15,531 nt of DNA from positions 1-15,531 of the forward strand of contig JAEWBY010000015.1 in assembly GCA_023390905.1 (NCBI GenBank), read 5' to 3'. The stretch comes from Pseudomonadota bacterium. GTDB taxonomy: Bacteria; Pseudomonadota; Gammaproteobacteria; Xanthomonadales; Xanthomonadaceae. Position numbers and translations under genes: made by a program. Under the pieces are notes generated by a model. It saw nothing but the letters and a program-made list of their open reading frames with translations, was not told where the DNA came from and searched no databases. This document shows positions 7,178 to 14,035 of this stretch, in pieces (positions within the stretch are counted from its first letter, which is position 1; the number at the start of each line of letters is the position of its first letter).

Positions 7178-7894
7178 TTACTGCTTGATCGGCGCGGGCG
7201 TGGAGCCCGGATCGAGGCTGGCGGTTTCCCCGGCGCCCGGAACCAGCCCTTTCATCTGGCGATAGCGTTGCAGAATCTGGCTGATTTCCACGTCCAGCTC
7301 CGTGCGCTGACGTTCAAAACCGGCCTGCAACTGCTGCTGCCGCACCAGTGCCACGTGACGCGCGCGGATGGCCGAAGCCTGCGCTTCGGACACCGGCTGC
7401 CCGGCCAGCTCCCGATCCCCGGCCGTCTGCAGCAGGGTGATCAGGCCTTCGCGCAGGCTCACCACGTTGTAGCGCGCGGTCTTGATGTTGTTGTCGACGA
7501 TGGTGATGCGCTCGTTGAACACGCGACGCAGTTCGTCTTCGCTGCGGTAGGACAGCAGCATCGCCTGATCGGTGCGCCGGCGTGTTTCCTCCGCGGCCAG
7601 ATCGATCTGCAACTGCGCATGCTCGGCCGCCGCCTGCGCGCGCTCGGCTTCGGACAGGGCCCGCTCGACTTCCGCCGTGCGCAGCCCGCTCTTGACGCTG
7701 ATTTCCTCGCGGGCGCGTCCCACCGCTTCGGCCGGAAGCGCGTCGCTGCAGACGCGTTGGCCATTGTCGTTCCAGCAATACAGTTTCTTGTTGGCCGGCG
7801 GCGTCTGCGCCCAGGCCAGCGAGGCCAGCAACCCGCAGGGCACGATCCAGACCAGTGAACGCATTCGCATGATTGCAGCCCCCGCTGCCGTCAT
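7178..7894 (-). CDS. Secreted DUF4124-type coiled-coil protein, function unknown
   Basis: A 238-residue exported protein. A signal peptide is clear: a basic start (MRMR, residues 9-12), a hydrophobic core at about 13-27 and a likely cleavage after AWA, before QTPP. Right after the signal comes KLYCWNDNGQRVCSDALP (37-54), which matches the short DUF4124 pattern of a Tyr-Trp strand, an Asn/Asp-Gly turn and Ser-Asp; its two cysteines (40 and 49) could form a disulfide in the periplasm. Residues about 65-215 are charged, alanine- and glutamate-rich helix with long coiled-coil stretches, and the tail is Pro/Ser-rich. Its ATG overlaps the pyrE stop (ATGA), so it is probably co-transcribed and coupled. 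Starts at 7870 or 7864 would give a tighter signal peptide and cannot be excluded. I cannot assign a function; the link to pyrE may be only positional. Confidence 0.85.
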   Translation of the reverse strand: MTAAGAAIMRMRSLVWIVPCGLLASLAWAQTPPANKKLYCWNDNGQRVCSDALPAEAVGRAREEISVKSGLRTAEVERALSEAERAQAAAEHAQLQIDLAAEETRRRTDQAMLLSYRSEDELRRVFNERITIVDNNIKTARYNVVSLREGLITLLQTAGDRELAGQPVSEAQASAIRARHVALVRQQQLQAGFERQRTELDVEISQILQRYRQMKGLVPGAGETASLDPGSTPAPIKQ

Positions 7895-8568
7895 TCGGAA
7901 GATCCGCTGCCGTAGCGCGCCCGGTAGGCGAGCAGGCGATCGCGGTGATGGACAAGGTCGGCGCTTTCGCCGGCGAAAGCAAGCAGATCATGCAGGCTCG
8001 CCACCGCGATGACGGGAACGCCGGCCTCGGCGGCGACCGATTGCGCGGCCGACAAACGCGGCTCGTCCGCGCCTTCGCCCGGTTCGACCAGCACTTCTTG
8101 GCGATCCAGCGCCACCACGATGCCGGCCGGTCGCCCGCCACCGGCGCGGATCAGCGCGAGCGCTTCACGGATTGCGGTGCCGGCGGTGATGACGTCATCG
8201 ACGATCAGCACCTCGCGGCCGTCCAGCGGCGCGCCGATCAGCAGGCCGCCTTCGCCGTGATCCTTGGCTTCCTTGCGATTGAAGGACAGCGGCAGATCGC
8301 GGCCTCGGCGGGCGAACTCGCAGCCCAGTGCGGTCGCCAGCGGAATGCCCTTGTAGGCCGGGCCGAACAACAGATCGAACCTGACCCCCGCCGCTTCCAC
8401 GGCATCGGCGTAGCACGCGGCCAGATCGGCGATCAGCGCGCCGCTGTCGAAGCGGCCGGCGTTGAAGAAGTAGGGGCTCAGGCGCCCGGACTTCAGCGTG
8501 AACTCGCCGAATCGCAGGGCCTGCGCGTGCAGGGCGAGCTGGAGGAAACGGGCGCGGTGATCGGACAT
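7891..8568 (-). CDS. pyrE: Orotate phosphoribosyltransferase
   Basis: A 225-residue enzyme that transfers the ribose phosphate of PRPP to orotate, forming OMP in pyrimidine synthesis. It shows the N-terminal FGEFTLKSGRLSPYFFN (20-36), the GPAYKGIPLA loop (69-78), the flexible catalytic loop FNRKEAKDHGEGG (96-108) and the PRPP-binding signature EVLIVDDVITAGTA (119-132). The length is slightly above the E. coli enzyme (213) because of an insertion near residues 162-172. The start at 8568 gives the typical MSDHRARFLQLAL. No Shine-Dalgarno is visible; instead the sequence right before the ATG is one arm of an inverted repeat. The gene is divergent from xth and overlaps the downstream secreted-protein gene by 4 bp. 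Confidence 0.97.
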   Translation of the reverse strand: MSDHRARFLQLALHAQALRFGEFTLKSGRLSPYFFNAGRFDSGALIADLAACYADAVEAAGVRFDLLFGPAYKGIPLATALGCEFARRGRDLPLSFNRKEAKDHGEGGLLIGAPLDGREVLIVDDVITAGTAIREALALIRAGGGRPAGIVVALDRQEVLVEPGEGADEPRLSAAQSVAAEAGVPVIAVASLHDLLAFAGESADLVHHRDRLLAYRARYGSGSSE

Positions 8569-8572
8569 GGTG

Positions 8573-8690
8573 AAGAGCCGGGATCCGGAATGGGTGACTG
8601 GGGATCGAAAGCCTAACCCAAAGGGTGGCGGAGGTTCCGGAGCCGCTATGCTTCACGACTCCCGTCTCCCAATCCCGAATCCCGGCTCTT
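8573..8690. repeat. Inverted repeat of degenerate AATCCCG heptads filling the pyrE-xth intergenic region
   Basis: Left arm AAGAGCCGGGAT (8573-8584) and right arm ATCCCGGCTCTT (8679-8690) are exact complements. Both arms extend inward as imperfect heptads: on the plus strand ACTCCCG, TCTCCC, AATCCCG, AATCCCG (8658-8684), and on the minus strand a similar degraded series to about 8609. The roughly 50 bp between the arms would have to hold both promoters. A -10-like TATGCT (8647-8652, plus) and a TAGGCT (8612-8617, minus) are the only candidates, without clear -35 boxes. From memory, short ATTCCCG-type intergenic repeats are common in Xanthomonas and Lysobacter genomes. Confidence 0.7.
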
Positions 8691-8693
8691 TCC

Positions 8694-9467
8694 ATGCGCA
8701 TCATCAGTTTCAACGCCAACGGCCTGCGGTCGGCCGCCACCAAGGGTTTCTTCGACTGGTTCGGCCAGCAGCAGGCCGATGTGCTCTGCGTGCAGGAGAC
8801 CAAGGCCCAGGAACACCAACTGGCCGGCCCTGCGTTCCTGCCGGAGGGCTACAAGGCGTGGTTCCGCGATGCGACCACCAAGAAGGGATACAGCGGCGTG
8901 GCCATCTACAGCAGGCGCGAGCCGGATGAGTTGCGCACCTCGCTGGGTTGGGACGAGTTCGACGAGGAAGGCCGCTATCTGGAAGCGCGCTACGGCAATC
9001 TGAGCGTGGTGTCGTTCTACATCCCGTCCGGTTCCTCGGGCGAGCTGCGGCAGGGTTTCAAGTTCAGGGTGATGGAGTGGCTGGCCCCGGTGCTCGATGA
9101 ATGGCTGCGCAGCGGCCGCGATTACGTGCTGTGCGGTGACTGGAACATCGTCCGCACGCGATTGGACATCCGGAACTGGACCAGCAACCAGAAGAATTCC
9201 GGCTGCCTGCCCGCCGAGCGCGACTGGCTCAACGGCCTGTGCGCCGAAGGCACCGGCTGGGTCGATGCCTATCGCGCGCTGCACCCGGAAGGCCAGGACT
9301 ACACGTGGTGGAGCAACCGCGGCGCGGCGCGCGCCAACAACGTCGGTTGGCGCATCGACTACCAGTTCGTCACCCCCTCGTTGAGGGATCGTCTGCAGGC
9401 GTGTTCGATCTATCGCGATACGCGCTTCTCCGACCATGCCCCCTTCACGGTGGACTACGCCGAATGA
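8694..9467 (+). CDS. xth: Exonuclease III-family AP endonuclease/3'-5' exonuclease (at the crc locus)
   Basis: A 257-residue member of the exonuclease III/endonuclease-exonuclease-phosphatase family, which cleaves DNA at abasic sites and removes 3' blocks in base excision repair. The catalytic set can be read by comparison with E. coli ExoIII: Asn7 (NANGLRS), Glu35 (QETK), Tyr109 (FYIPSG), Asp149 and Asn151 (GDWN), Asp222 (RIDYQ), and Asp247-His248 (SDHAP). The start at 8694 gives MRIISFNANG, the family's N-terminus; upstream in-frame codons run through the repeat and are not conserved. No Shine-Dalgarno is visible before the ATG. It is divergent from pyrE, the position that crc occupies in Pseudomonas. 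Crc is the same fold but has lost catalytic residues; here they are intact, so nuclease activity is expected. The stop overlaps the next start (ATGA). Confidence 0.95.
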   Translation: MRIISFNANGLRSAATKGFFDWFGQQQADVLCVQETKAQEHQLAGPAFLPEGYKAWFRDATTKKGYSGVAIYSRREPDELRTSLGWDEFDEEGRYLEARYGNLSVVSFYIPSGSSGELRQGFKFRVMEWLAPVLDEWLRSGRDYVLCGDWNIVRTRLDIRNWTSNQKNSGCLPAERDWLNGLCAEGTGWVDAYRALHPEGQDYTWWSNRGAARANNVGWRIDYQFVTPSLRDRLQACSIYRDTRFSDHAPFTVDYAE

Positions 9468-10858
9468 GCACGCCTTCAGTGGATGCGGACACGTCCGTGC
9501 GCCGGCGCAAGCCCTGGCAGGAAGTACTGCTGAACCTGCGCGAGCCCAAAGTGCTGGTGATGCTGCTGCTCGGCTTCAGTTCCGGGCTGCCGATCTATCT
9601 GGTCGGCAACACGCTGGGCTTCTGGATGCGCAAGCAGGGCATTGATCTGGACACGATCGGATTCCTGTCCTGGGTCGGGCTGGCGTATTCGCTGAAGTTT
9701 GTCTGGGCGCCGATCGTGGACAAGGCCGATGCCCCGATATTCGGGCGCTGGCTGGGCCGCCGCCGTGGCTGGATGCTGCTGTCCCAGATCGTGGTGGCCC
9801 TGGCGCTGGCGGGCATGGCGTGGATGCAGCCCAAGGGCGGAGAGGTCCTCGTGTTCGGACTGGCGGTGGAGCACCTGCTGGTGTTCGGAGCGCTCGCGCT
9901 GGTGGTGGCGTTCGCTTCGGCCACGCAGGACATCGTCATCGATGCATGGCGCATCGAAAGCGCCGAAAGCAGCCAGCAGCTCGGCCTGCTCACTTCGTCT
10001 TCAGCGCTCGGATACCGCAGCGCGCTGCTGGTGACCGACGCGCTGATCCTGCTGATAGCCGCGCAGGTCGGCTGGGTGGGCTCGTACCAGATCATGGCGG
10101 TGCTGATGGCCATCGGCGTGCTCGCCACCCTGCTGGCGCGCGAGCCGGCGCGTGCGGTGATCGCCAGCGCGCACCAGGCGGCGTCGCTGTGGACCCCGCG
10201 CGGCCTGTTCGATGCGGTCATCGGCCCGTTCGTCGCGTTCTTCCGCGAACACCGGCAGGCCGCATTGCTGATGCTGGCGGCCATCAGCGTGTACCGGTTG
10301 GCGGACTTCATCATGGGACCGATGAACAACCCGTTCTACGTGGATCTGGGCCTGACCGAGCAGATCGTCGGATCCGTGCGCAGTTCGGTGGGGCTGGTGG
10401 CCTCGTTCATCGGCATCGCGCTGGCGGGCATGGTCGCCCTGCGCTGGGGCGTGATGACGGCCCTGCTGGTGGGTGCCATCCTGGGCCCGGCCTCGAACCT
10501 GGCGTTCGCCTGGCTGGCCTATACAGGGCCGGACACGCTGCATTTCGCCATCGCGATGTTCATCGACAACCTGGCGGGCGGCTTTGCGGGCACGGCGCTG
10601 ATCGCCTACATGTCCAGCCTGACCAGCGTTGGCTATACCGCCACCCAGTACGCGCTGCTGAGTTCGTTCTATGCGCTGCTGGGCAAGGCGCTGAAGGGGC
10701 TGTCCGGCGTGGCGGTGAACGCGCTCGCCGAAGGGCGGACCCTGCTGGACGGCTATGCGCTGTTCTTCATCGGCACGGCATTGATCGGCATCCCGGTGGT
10801 GATCCTGTGCGTGCTGCTGATGCGGCAGGAGCACCGGCGCGCGCGATCGCCGACCTGA
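9464..10858 (+). CDS. ampG: AmpG-family muropeptide permease (MFS)
   Basis: A 464-residue inner-membrane transporter of the major facilitator superfamily. AmpG imports GlcNAc-anhydroMurNAc peptides released during wall turnover. Matches to E. coli AmpG are visible along the chain: LLGFSSGLP (35-43), DTIGFLSWVGLAYSLKFVWAP (63-83), the cytoplasmic Arg-rich loop GRRRGWMLLSQI (98-109), SATQDIVIDAWR, YRLAD with an acid in the helix matching YKLGD of E. coli, and the C-terminal YTATQYALLSSF. About 12 hydrophobic segments can be counted. It is a little shorter than E. coli AmpG (491) and appears to lack the extra C-terminal helices. The ATG overlaps the xth stop, so expression is coupled to a DNA-repair gene. 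The nearby anmK and M23 genes support a peptidoglycan-recycling role; substrate choice within the AmpG family is inferred. Confidence 0.9.
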   Translation: MSTPSVDADTSVRRRKPWQEVLLNLREPKVLVMLLLGFSSGLPIYLVGNTLGFWMRKQGIDLDTIGFLSWVGLAYSLKFVWAPIVDKADAPIFGRWLGRRRGWMLLSQIVVALALAGMAWMQPKGGEVLVFGLAVEHLLVFGALALVVAFASATQDIVIDAWRIESAESSQQLGLLTSSSALGYRSALLVTDALILLIAAQVGWVGSYQIMAVLMAIGVLATLLAREPARAVIASAHQAASLWTPRGLFDAVIGPFVAFFREHRQAALLMLAAISVYRLADFIMGPMNNPFYVDLGLTEQIVGSVRSSVGLVASFIGIALAGMVALRWGVMTALLVGAILGPASNLAFAWLAYTGPDTLHFAIAMFIDNLAGGFAGTALIAYMSSLTSVGYTATQYALLSSFYALLGKALKGLSGVAVNALAEGRTLLDGYALFFIGTALIGIPVVILCVLLMRQEHRRARSPT

Positions 10859-10942
10859 GCGAGCCGGGACTTGCCGAGGGGCGGGCGGCGGCGTATCTAG
10901 AGGCTCTGTCCGCCACGGCGCACGGCGGGCCAAGGGGAATCC

Positions 10943-11170
10943 ATGACCGACATCGTGCTGCGGGACATCGACCCGATCCTGGCCGAGCGCATCCGGCGCA
11001 TCGCGGGCGCGCGCGGCTGGAACATGCACGACACGCTGTTCAACCTGATCGAACAGGGCTTGTTCCATTGCGAGGCGGAAGTGCGCAGCGGTTTCGACAG
11101 CCAGGAAGTCGATGCGCTGACCGAAGCGATCAATGCCCTGCGCGACGTGCCCGCCGGCAAAGGCTTCTGA
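10943..11170 (+). CDS. Small ribbon-helix-helix-like protein, function unknown
   Basis: A 75-residue protein with a strong ribosome site (AAGGGGAA, 5 nt before the ATG at 10943). The first 40 residues follow the ribbon-helix-helix pattern: a short strand (TDIVLRDI), a first helix (DPILAERIRRIAGARG), a turn, and a second helix (NMHDTLFNLIEQGLF), similar in layout to FitA/Arc-type antitoxins and repressors. The rest is acidic and probably helical (residues 48-66), where an antitoxin would hold its toxin-binding tail. No toxin gene adjoins it: upstream, 84 bp away, is ampG and downstream, converging with a 12-bp gap, is anmK. It could be an orphan transcription factor or a lone antitoxin-like protein. 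The coding call is good because of the ribosome site and coherent amphipathic pattern; the function is inferred from fold resemblance only. Confidence 0.75.
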   Translation: MTDIVLRDIDPILAERIRRIAGARGWNMHDTLFNLIEQGLFHCEAEVRSGFDSQEVDALTEAINALRDVPAGKGF

Positions 11171-11182
11171 TGCGCGAACCGA

Positions 11183-12316
11183 TCAGGCGGGAAAGATCGT
11201 GCCCAGCACGCGGGCGCCGCGCGCCCCGGTGACCGAGGGCAGATTGCCCGCGCGTCCGGCCAGCGTTTCGCGGGCCAGCCAGGCAAAACCCATCGCTTCG
11301 ACGAAATCCGGATCCAGGCCATGCGCCGCGGTGGATTCGACCTGCACGCCGGGCAGATGGTCGGCGATGCGCGCCATCAGGCGTGCGTTGTGCACACCGC
11401 CGCCGCACGCGAGCACGCGGCGCGTTCCTGGCTGGTGCGCGCGCAGGGCATCGGCGATGGTGCGGGCGGTCAGATCGAGCAGGGTCGCCTGGATGTCGGC
11501 GGCGCGCAGTTGCGTGTCATCGAGCTGCGCTTCCAGCCAGGCCAGATGGAACTGCTCGCGGCCGGTGCTCTTCGGGGGCGGCAACGCGAACCACGGTTCG
11601 GACAGCAGCCGTTCCAGCAGCGGCGTGTCCACGCGCCCTTCGGCAGCGAAGCGGCCGCCGGCGTCGAAGGCCTGGCCCGTATGCCGTTCGCACCACGCAT
11701 CGAGCAAGGCATTGGCCGGGCCGGTATCGAAGCCGCGCACCTGGCCCTGTCTGGGCAACAGCGTGAAATTGCCGATGCCGCCAAGATTGAGCACCGCGCG
11801 ATCTTCATCCGCTGCGCGCAGCATCGCGGCGTGGAAGGCGGGCATCAGCGGCGCGCCATGGCCACCGGCGGCGACATCGCGGCGGCGGAAATCGGCAATG
11901 GTGGTGATGCCGGTCGATTCGGCGATGACGTTGCCGTCGCCGATCTGCCAGGTGAAAGGATGTTCGCCATGAGGACGGTGGCGGATCGTCTGGCCGTGCG
12001 AACCGATGGCGCGGACCTCATGCGCATGGACGCCGGCCTCTTCCAGCAGCGCCAGTGCGGTGCGTGCGAACACCTGGCCGACCTGCGTATCGAGCGCGCC
12101 GATCTCATCCAGCGAGGCATGGCCTCCCTGTCCCAGCGAGAGCAGCGAGGAACGCGCGCTGTCATCCCAGGGGAATGTCCGGCCATGCACGAGTTCGCAC
12201 GCCACCGTGCCCTCGCTTTCGCCGAAGCGTACGAGTGCGGCATCGATGCCGTCGGCGCTGGTGCCCGACATCAGGCCGAGATAGAGGGTGCAAGCGGACG
12301 CTGGAACGGCGGACAT
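11183..12316 (-). CDS. anmK: Anhydro-N-acetylmuramic acid kinase
   Basis: A 377-residue cytoplasmic enzyme that opens the 1,6-anhydro ring of anhydro-MurNAc and phosphorylates it to MurNAc-6-phosphate with ATP, salvaging wall sugars brought in by AmpG. Visible features are the N-terminal nucleotide loop LGLMSGTSADGID (13-25), GSHGQT (106-111), QIGDGN (124-129), ADFRRRDVAAGGHGAPL (141-157), LNLGGIGNF (176-184) and the catalytic Asp197 in GFDTGPAN, followed near the C-terminus by the ACGGGVHN nucleotide-binding motif. I chose ATG 12316 (MSAVPAS) over an upstream in-frame codon at 12367, because GGGAAAC precedes it at proper spacing, the length then matches the family (about 370), and the longer form would start inside a hairpin. 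It follows the M23 gene by 68 bp in the same direction and converges with the small RHH-like gene. Confidence 0.95.
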   Translation of the reverse strand: MSAVPASACTLYLGLMSGTSADGIDAALVRFGESEGTVACELVHGRTFPWDDSARSSLLSLGQGGHASLDEIGALDTQVGQVFARTALALLEEAGVHAHEVRAIGSHGQTIRHRPHGEHPFTWQIGDGNVIAESTGITTIADFRRRDVAAGGHGAPLMPAFHAAMLRAADEDRAVLNLGGIGNFTLLPRQGQVRGFDTGPANALLDAWCERHTGQAFDAGGRFAAEGRVDTPLLERLLSEPWFALPPPKSTGREQFHLAWLEAQLDDTQLRAADIQATLLDLTARTIADALRAHQPGTRRVLACGGGVHNARLMARIADHLPGVQVESTAAHGLDPDFVEAMGFAWLARETLAGRAGNLPSVTGARGARVLGTIFPA

Positions 12317-12356
12317 GCGTGTTTCCCGGAAGGCCGCCGCGCAGTGAATGCGATTG

Positions 12357-12380
12357 CGCCTCCGCATTCAAGCGGAGGCG
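12357..12380 (-). other. Stem-loop between the M23 peptidase gene and anmK
   Basis: A perfect 9-bp stem, CGCCTCCGC (12357-12365) with GCGGAGGCG (12372-12380), and a 6-nt loop, begins 4 bp after the M23 stop codon. It has no T-run on the minus strand (CAATCGCATT follows), so it is a poor intrinsic terminator. It could attenuate read-through into anmK or protect the 3' end of the upstream message. Confidence 0.6.
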
Positions 12381-12384
12381 AGGA

Positions 12385-13857
12385 TCAGCCGCGCTTGGGC
12401 TTGCCTGCGGAAGGCTTGCCGGCCGGCTTGGCGGCCGCGACCTGCGTCGCCGCGGTGGCCGGCGTTTCCGGCGAAACATCGGCGTAGATGATGTTCTCGA
12501 CCGTGCGGATGCGCGCCAGCGCGTTGGCCGTGTAGGTGCGGAACGACGCGAGCTGCGCACCGGACAGCGGTTCGGGCGGCGGCATCGTCACCGAGAGCGG
12601 ATTGCGATGCACGCCGTTGATGCGGAATTCGTAATGCAGATGCGGGCCGGTCGCCAAGCCGGTCGAGCCGACGTAGCCGATGACCGTACCCTGCGCGATG
12701 CGCTGGCCCACCTTGATCTTGCCCAGGCGCGACATGTGTCCGTACAGCGTGGTGTGTCCGCGGCCGTGGTCGAGGATCACCACCCGGCCGTAGCCGTTCT
12801 GCCAACCGGCGAACTGCACGCGCGCATCACCGGCGGCCATGATCGGCGTGCCCGTGCTGGCGGCGTAATCCACGCCCTTGTGCATGCGCATGCTGCCGAG
12901 CACCGGATGCCGGCGCGCCCCGAATTTCGAGCTCAGGCGCGCATACGGAATCGGCATGCGGATGAAGCTCTTCTTCAGCGGACGGCCGGCGGCGGTGAAG
13001 TATTCGGGCTTGCCGCCGGGGCGGGCGAAGCGGAATCCGGAATGCAGCTTGCCATCGACCGTGAAGGTCGCTGCCTGCACCGGCCCGGTGCTGATCAGTT
13101 CGCCCTCGCGCCAGGTCTGTTCGACCACGACGCTGAAGCGATCGTCCGGCCCCAGATCGGAATTGAAGTCGATGTCGTACTTGAAGATGTCATCGGTCAG
13201 CGAATTGATGTTCGCCCCGGTGAGGCCAGCCTTGCGCGCCGAGCGGTTCAGCGATCGTCCGACCTTGCCGCTCAGCACCACGGTGCGCGTCGTGGTTTCG
13301 CGTTCGATGACGCGCTCGCGGACCTTGTCCCCTTCGATCGTCAGCTCGACGCGATGTTGCGGGTCACGGTCGTAGCGCAGCGTGCGCAGTTCGCCCGTCA
13401 CGGGCAGATCGAAGGCCAGCTCGGTGCCGGGCTTCAGGCGGGTCAGCGCCTTCTTGGCCTCGGCATCCTCCAGCAGCGCATGCATGGTGGCCGCCGGAAT
13501 GTTCAATTCCTCGAAGATGGAGCCCAGCGTCTGTCCCGGACGCACGCGCACGATCTGCCAGCTGTCGCCGGCCATGCCATCGATCTTCGATTGCGACAGC
13601 ACGGGCAGGCGCAACGCCAGCGTGGCGCGCGAATCGGTCACGGGCGTCGGCTGGATGGCATTGGAAAAGCCCGGAACGATGGTCGCGATCAGCACGCCCA
13701 TCGTGGTGAACAGGCTCGCGTGGATCCAATGGCGACGCGTCCAGCGCCCGGCTGGCAGGTGTTGCTTGACCCGCTGGTGCAGCGCCGTATCGCGAAGGAC
13801 TTCCAAGCGTTGCTGGAACCGTTGCCTGCGGCGGCTGCCGTCCCCGTGTGTATGCAT
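12385..13857 (-). CDS. Membrane-anchored M23 family peptidoglycan endopeptidase (LysM/OapA-like plus LytM domain)
   Basis: A 490-residue wall hydrolase expected to cut peptide cross-links in the periplasm. Order of parts: a basic cytoplasmic tail (1-45), one membrane anchor at about 46-64, a LysM/OapA-like region at about 101-141 (WQIVRVRPGQTLGSIFEELN), a middle domain typical of MepM/NlpD-like M23 proteins (about 170-300), then the M23 domain at about 310-425. Zinc ligands are His326 and Asp330 (HKGVD) and His408 (HLHYEF); His374 (YGHM) and His406 complete the active site, so it should be catalytic. The tail is Ala/Pro/Lys-rich and basic. The frame is open further upstream to an ATG at 13938, but a clear promoter sits between the two, so translation must begin downstream; ATG 13857 (MHTHGDGS) is the first in-frame candidate, with GGGG about 11 nt before it. 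anmK follows. Confidence 0.92.
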   Translation of the reverse strand: MHTHGDGSRRRQRFQQRLEVLRDTALHQRVKQHLPAGRWTRRHWIHASLFTTMGVLIATIVPGFSNAIQPTPVTDSRATLALRLPVLSQSKIDGMAGDSWQIVRVRPGQTLGSIFEELNIPAATMHALLEDAEAKKALTRLKPGTELAFDLPVTGELRTLRYDRDPQHRVELTIEGDKVRERVIERETTTRTVVLSGKVGRSLNRSARKAGLTGANINSLTDDIFKYDIDFNSDLGPDDRFSVVVEQTWREGELISTGPVQAATFTVDGKLHSGFRFARPGGKPEYFTAAGRPLKKSFIRMPIPYARLSSKFGARRHPVLGSMRMHKGVDYAASTGTPIMAAGDARVQFAGWQNGYGRVVILDHGRGHTTLYGHMSRLGKIKVGQRIAQGTVIGYVGSTGLATGPHLHYEFRINGVHRNPLSVTMPPPEPLSGAQLASFRTYTANALARIRTVENIIYADVSPETPATAATQVAAAKPAGKPSAGKPKRG

Positions 13858-13896
13858 CGATGTCGACCCCGGGCCCAACAGAGGCCCAATCGGCGT

Positions 13897-13925
13897 ACCA
13901 TAAACACACGAAATCCTCGCGTCAA
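13897..13925 (-). promoter_or_regulatory. Sigma-70 promoter of the M23 peptidase gene
   Basis: On the minus strand TTGACG (13920-13925) and TATGGT (13897-13902) are separated by exactly 17 bp. Transcription should start near 13890, about 33 nt before the chosen ATG at 13857. This position rules out the more distant in-frame ATG at 13938. Confidence 0.75.
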
Positions 13926-13949
13926 ACCATTGAGCCAATTGGTTTTTTT
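13924..13949. promoter_or_regulatory. AT-rich dyad with T-run in the M23-tyrS divergent region
   Basis: AAACCA (13924-13929) pairs with TGGTTT (13940-13945) around a 10-nt loop, followed on the plus strand by TTTT to 13949. It overlaps the -35 box of the M23 promoter and contains the palindrome CCAATTGG (13935-13942). It could be an operator or simply a weak hairpin; no plus-strand gene ends nearby for it to terminate. No clear tyrS promoter is visible between here and 14036; TAGTAT (13981-13986) is a possible -10. Confidence 0.3.
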
Positions 13950-14035
13950 GTCTCGTGTCACGATTAACCCGTGTTTAACTTAGTATTCACCTTCGTCGCC
14001 GGCCATTCAGTCGGCTCGCTTTCGGAACCTGTGCC

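Noticed and set aside
8625..8693. N-terminal extension of the exonuclease III protein
   Set aside because: The extra 23 codons run through the intergenic repeat, and the family N-terminus is MRIISFNANG at 8694.
10001..11068. A 355-codon minus-strand frame opposite ampG and the small RHH-like gene
   Set aside because: Antisense shadow of a transmembrane protein; composition is His/Gln/Arg-rich and unlike a real protein.
10943..11170. A toxin-antitoxin pair
   Set aside because: The small protein looks antitoxin-like, but both neighbours are metabolic genes and no PIN, RelE or other toxin frame adjoins it.
12055..13983. A 642-codon plus-strand frame opposite anmK and the M23 gene
   Set aside because: Covers two well-supported minus-strand genes and has no domain of its own.
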